In this document: positions 1 through 10,184 of the stretch, in pieces | Numbering within the stretch: the stretch's first letter is position 1 | Layout: the number at the start of each line of letters is the position of its first letter | Source: Chytridium lagenaria | Lineage: Eukaryota > Chytridiomycota > Chytridiomycetes > Chytridiales > Chytridiaceae | NCBI GenBank assembly: GCA_025449115.1 | Contig: JAHLKC010000252.1 | Location: 1-28,764, forward strand | DNA: 28,764 nt | Direction: 5' to 3' | Made by a program: the position numbers and the translations under genes | The notes under the pieces: generated by a model | Database searches by the model: none | What the model saw: the letters and a program-made list of their open reading frames with translations, nothing else | Told to the model about the DNA's origin: nothing

Positions 1-114
1 GATGCGGCAGATGCCAGTGGTGGAGTCTTGGGCGGCGACAACATTCAGATGGATGGCGCAGAGGAGGAGAGCTGCCATGAAGGCATTACGGATAGTTTGT
101 GTGATGGAGAACAT
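1..114 (-). CDS. 5' end of a secreted protein, cut by the window edge
   Basis: The minus strand has an ATG at 114-112 and an open frame of 38 codons running off the left edge. The peptide starts MFSITQTIRNAFMAALLLC and continues with a hydrophobic stretch ending near HLNVVAA, then QDSTTG. This is the layout of a signal peptide: a short polar N-terminus, a core of Ala/Leu/Cys, and small residues before a likely cleavage at VAA-QD. The mature protein would be exported. Too little is visible to name a family. The plus-strand frames over the same bases lack any recognisable protein character. No clear TATA box is seen upstream, although an AT-rich patch lies near 262-270. Start choice rests only on the signal-like sequence. 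Confidence 0.55.
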   Translation of the reverse strand, partial: MFSITQTIRNAFMAALLLCAIHLNVVAAQDSTTGICRI

Positions 115-2170
115 TGCGCTCTTTTGTCTAGCAGCAGTGGTTATCGTTGTGCTGGAAAAAAAACACAAGATGGAAAAAAATGTCGCACACTGCTTGGATC
201 TATTGATGGTTCATCCTCACAAAGAGCACGCTGTCGGAAAAGTACTGATGCCACGGAGAGAAAATATATGGGAAGGGGAAAGGAAGGCGGAGGGGACAAG
301 TGCTCACTGCTCTCTATGGCGTATCCAATACAGGGAGACTCAAAAATAATATCAAATCCAACGTTTAATCAGTCGCCACTAATGAATAATCCGGCTGATA
401 TCCACCGCTGTACGAGATGTGCAATTTACCCTTGCATTTAACCTTACTCAACTGGCGAGACGGATTTACAAACCTAAGCTGTACTGAAGACTCCAAAGTA
501 GTGGTTATTCAGTTGGGGGACCTTTCTATCAGCTGCAGGGTCTCAAGTTTAGCGGTGCATCGATGCATGATTGCAGACAGTATTAAAGAGAAACAGCAAA
601 CGCAATTTGTTCACCATCAAGAATATCGCGGCATCCCGCTACTTCCTCCCTACTCACCTCCAACCCCCCACCTTTCACTTTCTTTCAATTCCAAATCAAA
701 AGGGCCAGCCAATACCCTTTCACAGGTATCAACCGAAACACAAAAAATTACAACTCCGTCACACCTGTAATTCCTCAGCAACGGCAGCACCGACAAAAGG
801 TAACGACGACCTTAAGATCGATACTGGGAAGCTTTGGAAAACAGATGTGAAGTTCTCCCAAGCCAACCTTCTTGATCAAAGGCTTGGAATAAGTTCAGGT
901 AAGTAACCCGCAGCTATCGGACCACCCCATATGAGGCGGTCGAATGATGGGCGCTGCGGGAATATAGAGAGATAGAGGGTTATGTTGGTGTTTTATAGGT
1001 GAGGTGGACTGCGGAGGACTGCGGAGGACTGCGGATAAGGGCACAGTTTTGAGAATGGCAAAGTCGATGTGTGGTGTATGTACAAAGATTCCTTGACGGA
1101 TCGTTGATAGATATTGGTTCACTAGACGCAGCAGAAGATGGATGTGCCATAGAGCTTGACGATCCCGCGTCATGACGCGTCAGCTCGTACGCTATTCACT
1201 TGCAATTGGACAAGCGTGTGTACATGCTCAGATATGTTGCTTCAAAGGCGTTCACGCCCTATAGTAACGCGAAAGAAAGGGGAACGGAAAAGGACAAACT
1301 GTATATTGAGCTTCCAAGTCCTCTTCGTCGACACGCCAATTTATCGGTGAAGTCGGCCCATAACCCAAGGTTCCCATCACTCGGCCAATTACAAATTCTT
1401 TCAGCTCAGAGCTGCATCGACCGTCCTCATGGCACGCCCCCTAAACCGAAACGCAATAAAACTCCACCGTATGGCCAAAGTCACGTTTCGCTATTCATTT
1501 CTCCCCGCATCCTCGTCTTACGAGACTCATCAGTTTCAGATAAATAAGCGTCAATCAACAACCACCCATGGTATTGAATGAATAATGTTTTCCTTGGGAA
1601 TTGCAAACTGATCAATGGTTTCGTCAACATGCTGTTTCCTTCTTTAATCAGTGGAAACGGATATCCTCAAGAGTGATTCTATTTAAATGACTCTTCCACT
1701 TTCGTGTAAGCAGACATATCCTTTCACTACAGCGACGACGGCAAAGCTATTCACCCTTTCCTCGGTCCGACCGCGTGGGAGACACCTCGACAAGATCAAA
1801 AGTCATCTTAATACCCTCACACCGTTCAATGACGTCTATCGGAACCCCTGTTGAGGTTATGCAGAAACTGGGGAAAACCGACCGACATTTGGGTTTTTCA
1901 TGACATCATTAGCAGGTGGAACGAGAGGTAAAAAAAAAACCCTTTCTTTCCCTTATTTTTTCATTATCGGAGAATAAACATTTTTATAAACGAAACCAAT
2001 TTTCCCCTCTTGCTTCTTTTATATAATCGTGTTTTTTGAGGTTCCAACGTCATTCAAACACCCCTCCAGAAAAAAGTGTGTCTGTTGCGCTTATAGGGTT
2101 ACACGAGAACATGCAAATTTGTCATTTGTTTGTTTTTTTATTTTTGTTGGATCGAAACTGACGTGACGAC
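115..2170. other. Intergenic DNA, no gene supported
   Basis: Several short frames are open here (for example 417-770 and 1200-1547) but their translations have no signal peptide, motif, repeat or recognisable family character. The stretch separates the divergent starts of the left-edge gene and the gene at 2251. The only structures I see are a 10-bp triplicate at 1006-1035, homopolymer A/T runs, and an ATGCAAAT octamer-like string near 2113. Confidence 0.6.
1006..1035. repeat. Three perfect tandem copies of a 10-bp unit
   Basis: The unit GGACTGCGGA is repeated exactly three times with no spacer. It lies in non-coding DNA and reads as a small minisatellite. No function is visible. Confidence 0.9.
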
Positions 2171-2179
2171 TATAAAAAG
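2171..2179 (+). promoter_or_regulatory. TATA box of the gene at 2251
   Basis: TATAAAAAG lies about 80 bp before the ATG, followed by a pyrimidine-rich stretch that could hold the transcription start. The spacing fits a fungal core promoter. Confidence 0.7.
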
Positions 2180-2250
2180 GGAACGTCAGCCCTCCCCCTC
2201 TCCTTTATTCCCTTCACCTCTCCATACATACAATACACTAGAAAAAAACC

Positions 2251-2997
2251 ATGCACTTGATCAAGATCGCCACCACCCTCCTCTCCCTCGGTGCGGCAGC
2301 CCTCTCCGCCGCCATCCCAGAACCCCTCACCAAACGCTCCTTCTGCGTCCGCTACAACACCGACGACTGTCGCAACTTCAAGCTCATCTCTGTCGACTCC
2401 ACCAAAGTCGACACCTACATCACTGTCGCCAACTCCACCAACGTCCACCCTAGGGTCCCCAAGGCCCTCCACGGTGCCTTCTACATGAAAGGTAACCCCC
2501 TCCCCGACGAAGTCCTATCGATCGCAGGGGGTCGGTATGATGAAAAGGAGAACGCTTATTACCTCCGTGTGTACGATGAAGGGATGTGGAGTTGGTCTGA
2601 CAACTTTGAGGGGAAATTGCTCTACGAATCCGTGCGAACGTTTGGATTGACTTACAAGATGACTTGGAATAAGGATGAAACCGTGTTTCAAGTTTACCCC
2701 ACGTTCAACCTTCCTTTGTGGCTTGGAAACGGGGATATCACCATCAAGGAGGTGTTTGCCAACTTTACCATCCTCACCACCAATGACCCCAACTACTTTA
2801 TTCGTCGATCGTCTTTTGTGTCGCAGGAGACGGCCGATTATGAGTTTTTGAAAATCATCAACGCAGATGGAACTCGGACACCGAGGTTTGAGAAGGATTA
2901 TGTGTCGGCTATTGGCTTGAAGACTTATGATGCGCCTGCTGGGTTCTCGACGGCCATCACTCTTGATTCTACCATGCTTTTCGCAAAGGCGGTTTAA
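2251..2997 (+). CDS. Secreted protein of unrecognised family (paralogue of the gene at 3229-4135)
   Basis: Uninterrupted 248-codon frame starting at an ATG after an A-rich leader and about 80 bp after a TATA box. Residues 1-21 are a typical signal peptide (basic start, Leu/Ala core, ALSAA). A Lys-Arg pair at residues 28-29 suggests Kex2-type pro-peptide cleavage, leaving a mature chain starting SFC. Only two cysteines follow closely (near 32 and 40) and could pair. NST and NFT sequons suggest N-glycosylation. I do not recognise the family. The motif LHGAFYMKGNPLPDE (near residue 73) and YEFLKII...DGTRT (near 198) recur in the neighbouring minus-strand gene, so the two are homologues. No introns are seen, in contrast to its three-exon paralogue. 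Likely an extracellular or cell-surface protein; the biochemical role is unknown. Confidence 0.88.
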   Translation: MHLIKIATTLLSLGAAALSAAIPEPLTKRSFCVRYNTDDCRNFKLISVDSTKVDTYITVANSTNVHPRVPKALHGAFYMKGNPLPDEVLSIAGGRYDEKENAYYLRVYDEGMWSWSDNFEGKLLYESVRTFGLTYKMTWNKDETVFQVYPTFNLPLWLGNGDITIKEVFANFTILTTNDPNYFIRRSSFVSQETADYEFLKIINADGTRTPRFEKDYVSAIGLKTYDAPAGFSTAITLDSTMLFAKAV

Positions 2998-3228
2998 GAT
3001 GTTCACTCTCATCCCGTACGTTTTAGAGCGACGCTTCTTTCTTGTAGACGTGATTACCCCCCCCCCAAGTTTGATGATTCTTTTTGGTCCATTGTCGGCC
3101 AACTCTTTATTTATCACATGTCATAGATCCAACCCTCCACATAAAATAAAACCACACTCTTCAAGTTAAACGCTTTTTTTCGTATAATCCTCTTCCTTTT
3201 ATTCACAAAATTGGGAAAACACGCTCAA

Positions 3229-4135
3229 CTATGTACATACAGATACTTGGGTAATGATGTGTGATCCATCAACGCGACTTTTTCCCTTCAACCACCACCA
3301 TCTGCGTATCCCTAAATGCGTAAACCAGCTATACCACACCGGCACCTCCTCTCCCATCTTTGCATACCCCTTCCCCATCATATCAACATAAGCCGTCACA
3401 AACTTTTCCGTTCGACTTCCATCCCCTCTCACGATTCTCAAAAACTAGGAAACCCCCATATTAAAAACAAAACAAAAAGGCGGATAACAACAGAAAAAAA
3501 ACAAACGATACCTCATAATCCATCAACCGCACTCCCAAAATCCAACTCTGTCTCACAAAAGCATCAGGATCATGCACATCAGGTACAATCTTGAACGACG
3601 CCACAAAACTCGGTACACTCCATTCCACCGTTCTCGGGATAAACCAACTCCACACCCACCACCAAGGCACGCTCGTCGCCAATAACCCCCAAACATACAC
3701 CTCCAGGCGTTCCCCAATCCAACTCTCCCTTGTGAAGAGGTAAGGGGGGAAATGGAGGACAGGGATCGCTTTCCATCCATCCTCCACGCGGATGAGGGAG
3801 AAGCGGAAACGGAAGGCGCTGATGAACGCGTAGAGGAGACGACCGAGGAAGGTGGCGTCGAAGGACCAGACTCCTGGGGCGTAGAGGGGGATGTCCAGAG
3901 TGTCGTCCTGGAATGAAGGTTAGAGGGAGGGAGGAGGGAGGGGGTGGTTTACGTCTGGGTCGTAGGTGCCGCTGAAGGAGCAGATTTCGTCGGGCATGGG
4001 GTTGCCTTTCATGTAAAAGAGACCGTGGAGGTCGCTAAATTGAGGGGGGAGGGAGGTGGGAGATGGGATGGACATGTAAGTGTCGATGGAGGTCGAGGGG
4101 ACCTCTTTGAGGTGGAGGTTGTGGTGAGACTTCAT
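3229..4135 (-). CDS. Intracellular paralogue of the secreted protein at 2251; three exons
   Basis: Spliced model: exons 4135-3953, 3907-3512 and 3444-3229, with introns of 45 and 67 bp that have GT..AG ends and fall between codons. The product is 264 residues. It starts MKSHHNLHLKEVPSTS and has no signal peptide. Shared with the 2251 gene: STSIDTY, LHGLFYMKGNPMPDE, a GVWSF...GRLLY segment and DYEFLRIVRGDGSRT. Splicing at 3511/3445 rebuilds the DYEFLR motif exactly as in the intronless paralogue, which supports the intron. The middle contains a tryptophan-rich stretch (WGLLATSVPWWWVWSW) not seen in the secreted copy. The two genes face each other tail to tail with about 230 bp between stops. 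Function unknown. All exons are free of frame breaks. Confidence 0.82.
3445..3511 (-). other. Intron 2 of the 3229-4135 gene
   Basis: Begins GTATCG after codon GAG and ends CCTAG before TTT on the minus strand. Removing it joins MDYE to FLRIV, which matches the DYEFLKI of the paralogue at 2251-2997. Confidence 0.85.
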
Positions 4136-4489
4136 TGATGGTTGTTTTTTTCTTTTGGGGGATAAGTAATTATTCGTATTTTTATATGCCTCCCAAGGGG
4201 TGGTAAGTAATCACATCATCTGAATAGCAATGATATACAATGGCAAAGGGTAAATTTCTTTTTGGGTCAGGAGAGTCTATTGATGAATATGCAAATGTAA
4301 ATAATACGAGAAACGGTTGTGATATAGGGCTTCATGGTAGCCATGTGTAAGGACGGATGTATGGGATGCGCAGAATCCACGTTAAAGAGGGTCCGAAAAG
4401 TAAGGAGGGTAAGGGCGTGAGACAAGTTTGAAGCAGGGTGGATGAGGTTGGTTGCAAAGTGCCACGAGGCTAGTCATGGCCAATGAACT

Positions 4490-5005
4490 TTAGTGGTCCA
4501 ACGTCTCAACGCAAGGCGACGACGATGACGGGTGCGGTGGCGCATGATGATGATGTTGACGAAAAATTGACAAGCCCGTTTTGCGGATGATGGAAGAAGG
4601 CATGCCGAATTCCGCGAGAGGGTCCTCACGAAAACTGCTTTACTCCATGTTCTCCATACTCTTTTGCCGTCTCTTCAATTCCGACCCGGGATGCGGCATG
4701 TCCCCAATAGCTGGATGCACGACAAGGACGTCATTCATTGTCTCTTCACACCCACTGTCTCTCCGTTTTGGTGTTGATGTCGAGCGGGAGGAGGAGGAGG
4801 AGGAGGATGGTGAGCGTGTGCAGGTGAAGATGGGAGAAACGAGGTTGATGGAGGGTGACTGGAGTAGATGTGATGGGATGATGAGGGCTGGTGAGGGTGA
4901 TGATGGTGATGAGGATGTTGATGGTGAAGATGGTGATGATGATGGTGAAGATGATGATTTAGTGCGTAGCATTGTAGCCAAAGAGACCAGAGTGACAGCG
5001 TTCAT
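4490..5005 (-). CDS. Doubtful serine-rich low-complexity ORF with an in-frame stop
   Basis: From ATG 5005 the minus strand reads MNAVTLVSLATMLRTK, then long Ser/Pro runs, and stops at TAA 4640-4642. After this single stop the same frame stays open to 4490 (SSFREDPLAEFGMPSSIIRK, then a four-His run and more Ser). The opposite strand is also open over most of the span as an acidic Asp/Glu/Gly frame, because the DNA is a degenerate GAT/GGT repeat. So openness means little here. It could be a small real gene with a read-error stop, or just microsatellite. I recognise no domain. Confidence 0.25.
4785..4962. repeat. Degenerate trinucleotide repeats (GAG and GAT/GGT)
   Basis: A run of about seven GAG units near 4785-4806 is followed at about 4895-4962 by an imperfect GATGGT/GATGAT array. 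Both strands stay open across it, which explains the Ser-rich and Asp-rich overlapping frames. Confidence 0.85.
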
Positions 5006-5558
5006 TCTATTCTAGTTTACTGTTGCAGGTGGTTGAAGGGTGAAGGTGTAATGAGTATACTAGATGTAAATGAATAATAAACGAGTCTAAAAAGTCAAAT
5101 GCAAAAGCAAGCAGTAGGGCGGGTATGAATATGTCTGTCTTTATATTTGAACAACTGACAAATCATTCATTTTCATTATTCCATGATAAAATATTTCAAC
5201 ATCAGCCAGCATCATTATTCAATCATCATCATCAATTATTAATAATAATTCATCCATCATCAATAATAATCTAAAGTTGCTGTGCCCAAAAGGAAAAAGA
5301 AAAAGAAAAAAAGAAAGAAATCTTTTCTGATGCCCAGTTTCAGTTTATTATTTTACCCTTAATTTAATTATTATAACAAGAAATTCCCAACTCGGCCACC
5401 TTTTTGTCCTCAATTTAAAATTATCCATGCTTTACGTGACAATCATTATCAAGTGGTATGTAATAGTTGATGGCTTATCTGTTGCATCCACCACGTCTGC
5501 CTGCCTGTCTCATTTCTGTTAAATATTACAGTCTCATTTTCTTTTTTCTTCATTATCA
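5006..5558. other. AT-rich spacer with ATC/ATT microsatellite
   Basis: Non-coding. Around 5215-5275 it holds short interspersed ATC and AAT repeats and palindromic TTATTAATAATAA-type strings; around 5290-5320 it holds an A/G-rich run. It also contains the 3' flank of PUS10. No gene seen. Confidence 0.6.
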
Positions 5559-7548
5559 TTATCTAATCAATGACTCTTCACCCCTCTCTGGAGGCCAATC
5601 CAAATCCACGTCAATCACATCCAGAGTCTCCACCTCTGCTGATGCAACATCCAGCATCTCCTTCAAACTAGGCACAGTCCTCCCACAATCTCCATGCACA
5701 AATTCCTTCACATACGTCCCTGCACTCGTCGTCAGATCCAACCTGATCGTATCAACAAGGTCTCCCGTCACACCCACTTCAGGGTAAACGTGGATGCGGT
5801 GGATGATCTTGTCTCTCACAAGATCGCTGCGGCGACTTTAAAGGGGGGAAAACATGGGGTTAAATTCTTTTTTTTTAAAAAAAAGGCATCCACGATTTTT
5901 TAAGTGGAGAGTAAAACTTACGCTGACACGCGGATGGGAGTTTGTTGTTTTAAAGTGAATTCAGGCATCGCCGAGATGCGCTCTAGCTCAGAGATGGGGA
6001 CTGGTAGAGAGCTTGACTAGTGTCGTGTACGCCTTTTTCTTTGTCGACGCCGAATCTTTAATGGCCCACGTCGAATCCCTTGGAAAATGTCGATTAAATT
6101 ATTAGCATGGCCATAGAATGATTATGAAGATTCAGATTAAGAAGCAAATAAAGTATAGAAAAAACATCTTACTTTGTCACAACCTGCAGCCTCATCACCT
6201 TAATTTTCCTTCCGCGTCCTTATTAATCCCCTCCTCAGTCTCAATCAACAACCCCAACCCCACTTTTGGTCGTCTCGGATTAATCACCTCCAAATAAAAC
6301 GGTCGTCCGCCTCCCAACATCAACACATCCGCATCCTCTCGTCCCGCCGAACTAAACCGATGCGCCTCCCCACGCAACAACTTGACTCCCAACCCCGCAA
6401 TCAACTCTTCAACAGAATGCTCGGCAAGTCGTTGACCCGCAATTTCCCAACGAGAATGAGAGACGCCGCGTTGGTATTTGTTGTACCGACCCGCGAGGTA
6501 CACGGCTTGGTGGGTGTAATGGAGTTCCGTGACGATGCAGGGGCGATTTATGGGGGAAGGAGGAACTTGGCCGTGGGCTTCGAAATCAGCATAAGTGATG
6601 CGCTGAGCGGCTTTAGTATGCCGTCCCAAGACGCTCCAACAAGCATAACACCTCTAGACTTTCCTCCCTTATTAACAAATCTGTATTAATGCTTATCTTC
6701 CAGCAAATATCAATAAAATCCCAAAATACACACACCTTCTTCTTCCTCTTTATACTAAACTGAGCAGCAGGCACTTCCAACATAAAGGCAAACTCCTCCT
6801 CAGTCCCTTCATGCGCAAACTCAATCTCCATCTGAAACGCCGACTCCAAATCAAACTTCAACCCCATCGCCTCCTCCATCGCATCCGTCAGCATCACCTT
6901 CAACATATCCTTCACCTCCACCGTCTCATCAGGGCACGTTACAACACGTCCATCCATTTCCCTTCCTCAACCTTCTCTTTCTCAGAACCTTCCATCTTAT
7001 CCTTCTCACCATCATCCACCTTCTCCTCCCTTCTATCACCACGCACAAGAGGTTTAGGCGGAACATATTCAATCCCAATCTTCTCCAACCGATGCTGCAA
7101 ACACAAATGCACCGCCCTCGACCGTGTCGCCAACTGCGCAGGCACACGACAACTCAACTGAAACGTCTCCAACCCTTCATACCCTTCCTTTTCATCAACT
7201 CCTTTGCCGCATCCACAACATGTCGATGCGATGCATGGAGTAACCCTAAACACGCTGGACAGATCAACGAGTCATGTGTTAAAGCGGGTGAGGATGGGGT
7301 GGGGATGGAGGAGAGGGATGGGAGGAGGGGCATGTCGCCTTCATAGAAACGTGGACGATGGAGACGTTGGAATGTGAGGGCTTCTTGCATGGTGTGCCGG
7401 TATTTGATGCCGAAATAGCGGAGAATGCAGAGGTTGCAGCAGTCCATGTCGATAAGGATTTTAGCGATAGCATCGGATGCAGGTGGAAGAAGGGGGATGA
7501 CGTCGGGAGATGTAGATAAAGACGTTGTAGAAAGGTTGGAGTTGCCAT
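5559..7548 (-). CDS. PUS10: tRNA pseudouridine synthase PUS10 (Psi54/Psi55)
   Basis: PUS10 converts uridines 54 and 55 of tRNA to pseudouridine. Exons on the minus strand: about 7548-6736, 6653-6173, 6078-5932 and 5835-5559; introns of 82, 94 and 96 bp with GT..AG ends. Visible hallmarks in order: CNLC and CPACLG cysteine pairs plus CYAC, the zinc site of the N-terminal THUMP-containing half; HQAVYLAGRYNKYQRGVS; the catalytic-aspartate motif GREDADVLMLGGGRPF; the C-terminal AGTYVKEFVHGDCGRTVPS and DVDLDWPPE. These match the animal enzyme closely. Frame breaks of one base lie near 7190, 6958, 6205 and 6013, mostly in A/T runs; each is bridged by restoring homology, so they look like sequence errors. 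The start is uncertain: ATG 7548 needs one more indel, the first fully in-frame Met is at 7447. Acts in nucleus/cytoplasm. Confidence 0.92.
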
Positions 7549-7670
7549 GACGTTTGAAGTTGGATGATGGGGTTGGTTTGTCGCTATCACACTAGAAAAA
7601 AAACAGGTTTGCCAAAAACGGAGAAATCAATGGACGCTTCTGTGATGGAGTTGCTTTGGGGGACGCTTGT
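7549..7670. promoter_or_regulatory. Shared divergent promoter of PUS10 and the ABHD12-like gene
   Basis: Only about 120 bp separate the two proposed start codons, which face away from each other. No TATA box is visible. A TTTTTTTTCTAG string on the minus strand (ending near 7592) resembles a splice acceptor, so PUS10 might instead have an upstream exon overlapping the other gene. Confidence 0.45.
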
Positions 7671-9344
7671 ATGGTGGTTGATGAGGATATTGCATTTGGT
7701 GGTTTGGCGGTTGGGGTGCCGCTCCTTATCATCTATCCGATGTTTGTGGGGTTGCTGTTGTTGGATGTACCCCAACGGATGATTTTGTTCTTAAATAACG
7801 TCAACTATGTGAGTGGTCCCTTTCATACGGCTCTATAGGACATCGTCTCCTTGTTCTACTGCTGTCTAATTCTATATTCCAATTGTTTATTACGTATCAA
7901 ATGATATTGGACTCACGATTCTTTCTCGTCCCATTCTTCATCTTCTCCACACAAACATGCTCCTTTCATCATTCCCACCGCAGCCCTTCGGCGTCGACTG
8001 GGACAAGCCCGAAGTCTTTGGTTTCTCTCGTAAGCTTCCTCTCCATCAACCCCACCCAACCTAACCCCCAAACCCTTCAGCCAACAAAGCCCACAACCTC
8101 AAAATCCGCACTCGCGACGGTATCCACATTGGCGCCTGGCACATCCTCCCTTCCAGCTACTACCGCGCGCTAACCCGTTCCCTCGAAATCACCCACCCGT
8201 CATCCAAAAAGGGTGCCTTTGTGACCGAAGACCTTCAAAACCAAGCATTAAAAGATCGACCTGTTGTGTTGTATTTCCATGGGAACGCTGGGAACAGGGC
8301 AGCACCCAACAGGATTGAGACGTATAAGGTAACGATTTGTTGTTTTTGGGTGATGACATGAAGGGGCTGATGAGATGCGTGGGTGTAGAACTTTTCGGAA
8401 AAGTTGAATTTGAATGTGGTGACTATTGATTATCGTGGGTTTGGGAATTCAGAGGGAACTCCGAAGTGAGGATGGACTTGCGTTGGATGCGAGGGCGGCC
8501 TGGGATTGGCTTCTTCAACGAGGAGGTGTGTTGGTTTTTTTTTTTTAATAGACAAACTTATTTACCATTCTTATCACCAAGTCCCTCCATCCAACATCAT
8601 CCTTGTCGGACACTCCCTCGGCACCGGCGTCGCAACCCGTCTCGCCCGCGACCTCTCCGACGACAACCTCACCACCCCTCCCAACCTCCCCCGCGCCCTC
8701 ATCCTCCAATCCCCTACGCCTCCATCCCCGACGTTGCCTTTGAATTCCGTGTCTTCCAACTCCTCCCCTTCCTCAAACCCGTCACCTACCTCCCCCCCTT
8801 CGCAAACACCTCCAATCGCGTATCCTCGATCGCTTCGACTCCCTCTCCCACGTGCCGCACCTCTCGTGTCCGTTGTTGATCATCCATGGGGTTCGGGACC
8901 GGGAGATTCCTTGTCATCATGCGAGATGGTTGTTTGGGGCGGGGGTCGCGGCGCATCGGGGGTTGCAGGATGTTGTGGGGATGTGTGGTCGGAAGAGGGC
9001 GGGGGTGTGTGGGGAGGTGAAGGGGGGGCAGTTGTTGGAGGGATGTGAGGAGGAGGAATGGGGGTGGGAGTTGGAGGGGAGACGGTGGAGGAGTGAACGG
9101 CGGGTTGTGGAGGAGAGAGGGGATGAAGTTGGAGTTGAGTTGTTTGGACCGAGGGGACCGACGAGGATGATGTTGCTTGAGTTACATCATGCGCATCATA
9201 ATAATGTTCAGGCTCATGGTGAGTATACCTATGTTTGTTTTTTTTTTTTTTGGTTATTTATTTGATAATCTGACCCCAACTTTTTTTTTACGAAAAGATC
9301 TCACCTATGATACCATCGAGACATTCTGCAATATCACCCTCTGA
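7671..9344 (+). CDS. ABHD12-like alpha/beta-hydrolase (membrane lysophospholipase type)
   Basis: Six exons: 7671-7808, 7984-8029, 8081-8328, 8389-8525, 8582-9218, 9298-9344; introns of 56-175 bp, GT..AG. An N-terminal membrane segment (VGVPLLIIYPMFVGLLLL) is followed by QRMILFLNNVNY, then IRTRDGIHIGAWHILP, the oxyanion motif VVLYFHGNAGNR, TIDYRGFGNSEGTPS, the nucleophile elbow VGHSLGTGVATRL, and the acid loop LLIIHGVRDREIP. This order is that of ABHD12, a membrane lysophosphatidylserine/monoacylglycerol lipase in animals; the substrate in this organism is inferred. The catalytic His should lie in the HHAHHNN region near the end. A charged insert (about residues 255-310) precedes it. One-base frame breaks near 8465, 8718 and 8823 must be bridged. 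The ATG at 7671 precedes the membrane helix; an upstream start in another frame (7630) cannot be excluded. Confidence 0.88.
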
Positions 9345-10184
9345 AACTTTTTTTTCTAATGGTTTCTATGTATCTCTAATCTACATCTTTTATACGTCTG
9401 ATCCATATCTTTTGTTACAACGCCCTTCTCATTCTTTAAAGTAAGACAACGCGTATTTTGTTAAACGATGATCTGAAGTCACGTATCCAGTGTATCGGTA
9501 CATATTTTGAAAATAGCATGTAAGAAAAAAGTAAATAAAAGACTATAGGGTGTTTGGTACAGCAAAGGTTGGTGTCGCGATGAAACGGGCCATATCTTCA
9601 CTCTCTTCGCCAAATCGCGGCACGCGGTTTTCAACTGTTAACATATTAAAGCACTTCAAGTTCCAAGTATAGCCAAAGAGCACGCGTATTATTTCTGCAG
9701 TAGTTTATGGATCATGGCATGATACCTTTTCTCTTTTGTTCATCAAACTCCACATATCACTTTGACTCGTGTATTTTTCTTTGTTTGATTAACGGTTGAT
9801 TTTCTCTGTTACGCTCGTCTATCCACTAAGCATGTCAGTTGAAGGTCGACTCAAGATGTTGCGCGGATTTTCTTTGTTCTTTAAGTACCATGGGCGTTGT
9901 TTTCTGGTATCCAAACGTATGCAATAGATTACGTGGACTTCCTCGAGAGTCAATGATCAGACGTGTACATACTGGTGACTTGGTTCATAAGGTGTGTTCG
10001 CTATAATAAAGTCAGGGACTATTCAATATAAGTCAATAATCGGTAGACGGCGGAACTGTAAGATTGACAGGTAATAAGATACTGTTCCGCGGGGGAAAGC
10101 ACAATGATTTCGTGATCAAAATATGTACAGATAATAGATATAGAACTAAATCTGTTCTCTCACAAGACTTCACGAAAGGAACCT
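9345..10184. other. Intergenic DNA, nothing recognised
   Basis: About 840 bp between the lipase stop and the stop of BT1 copy 1 (convergent 3' ends). AT-rich, with stops in all frames. Unlike the other BT1 copies, no clear version of their shared 3'-flank element is seen downstream of copy 1. Confidence 0.6.

Noticed and set aside
2515..3117. A 200-codon minus-strand frame over the secreted-protein gene
   Set aside because: It overlaps the gene with signal peptide, TATA box and paralogue support, and shows no protein features of its own.
7154..7253. A micro-intron explaining the PUS10 frame change near 7190
   Set aside because: GT..AG removal would give an intron of about 25 bp, far below the 45-bp minimum seen elsewhere. 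One missing A in a run explains it.
8506..9048. A Ser/Pro-rich protein from the long plus frame at 8506-9048
   Set aside because: After the GHSLGTG segment this frame is the wrong side of a one-base break; the neighbouring frame gives the expected lipase sequence (YASIPDVAFEF, then LLIIHG).
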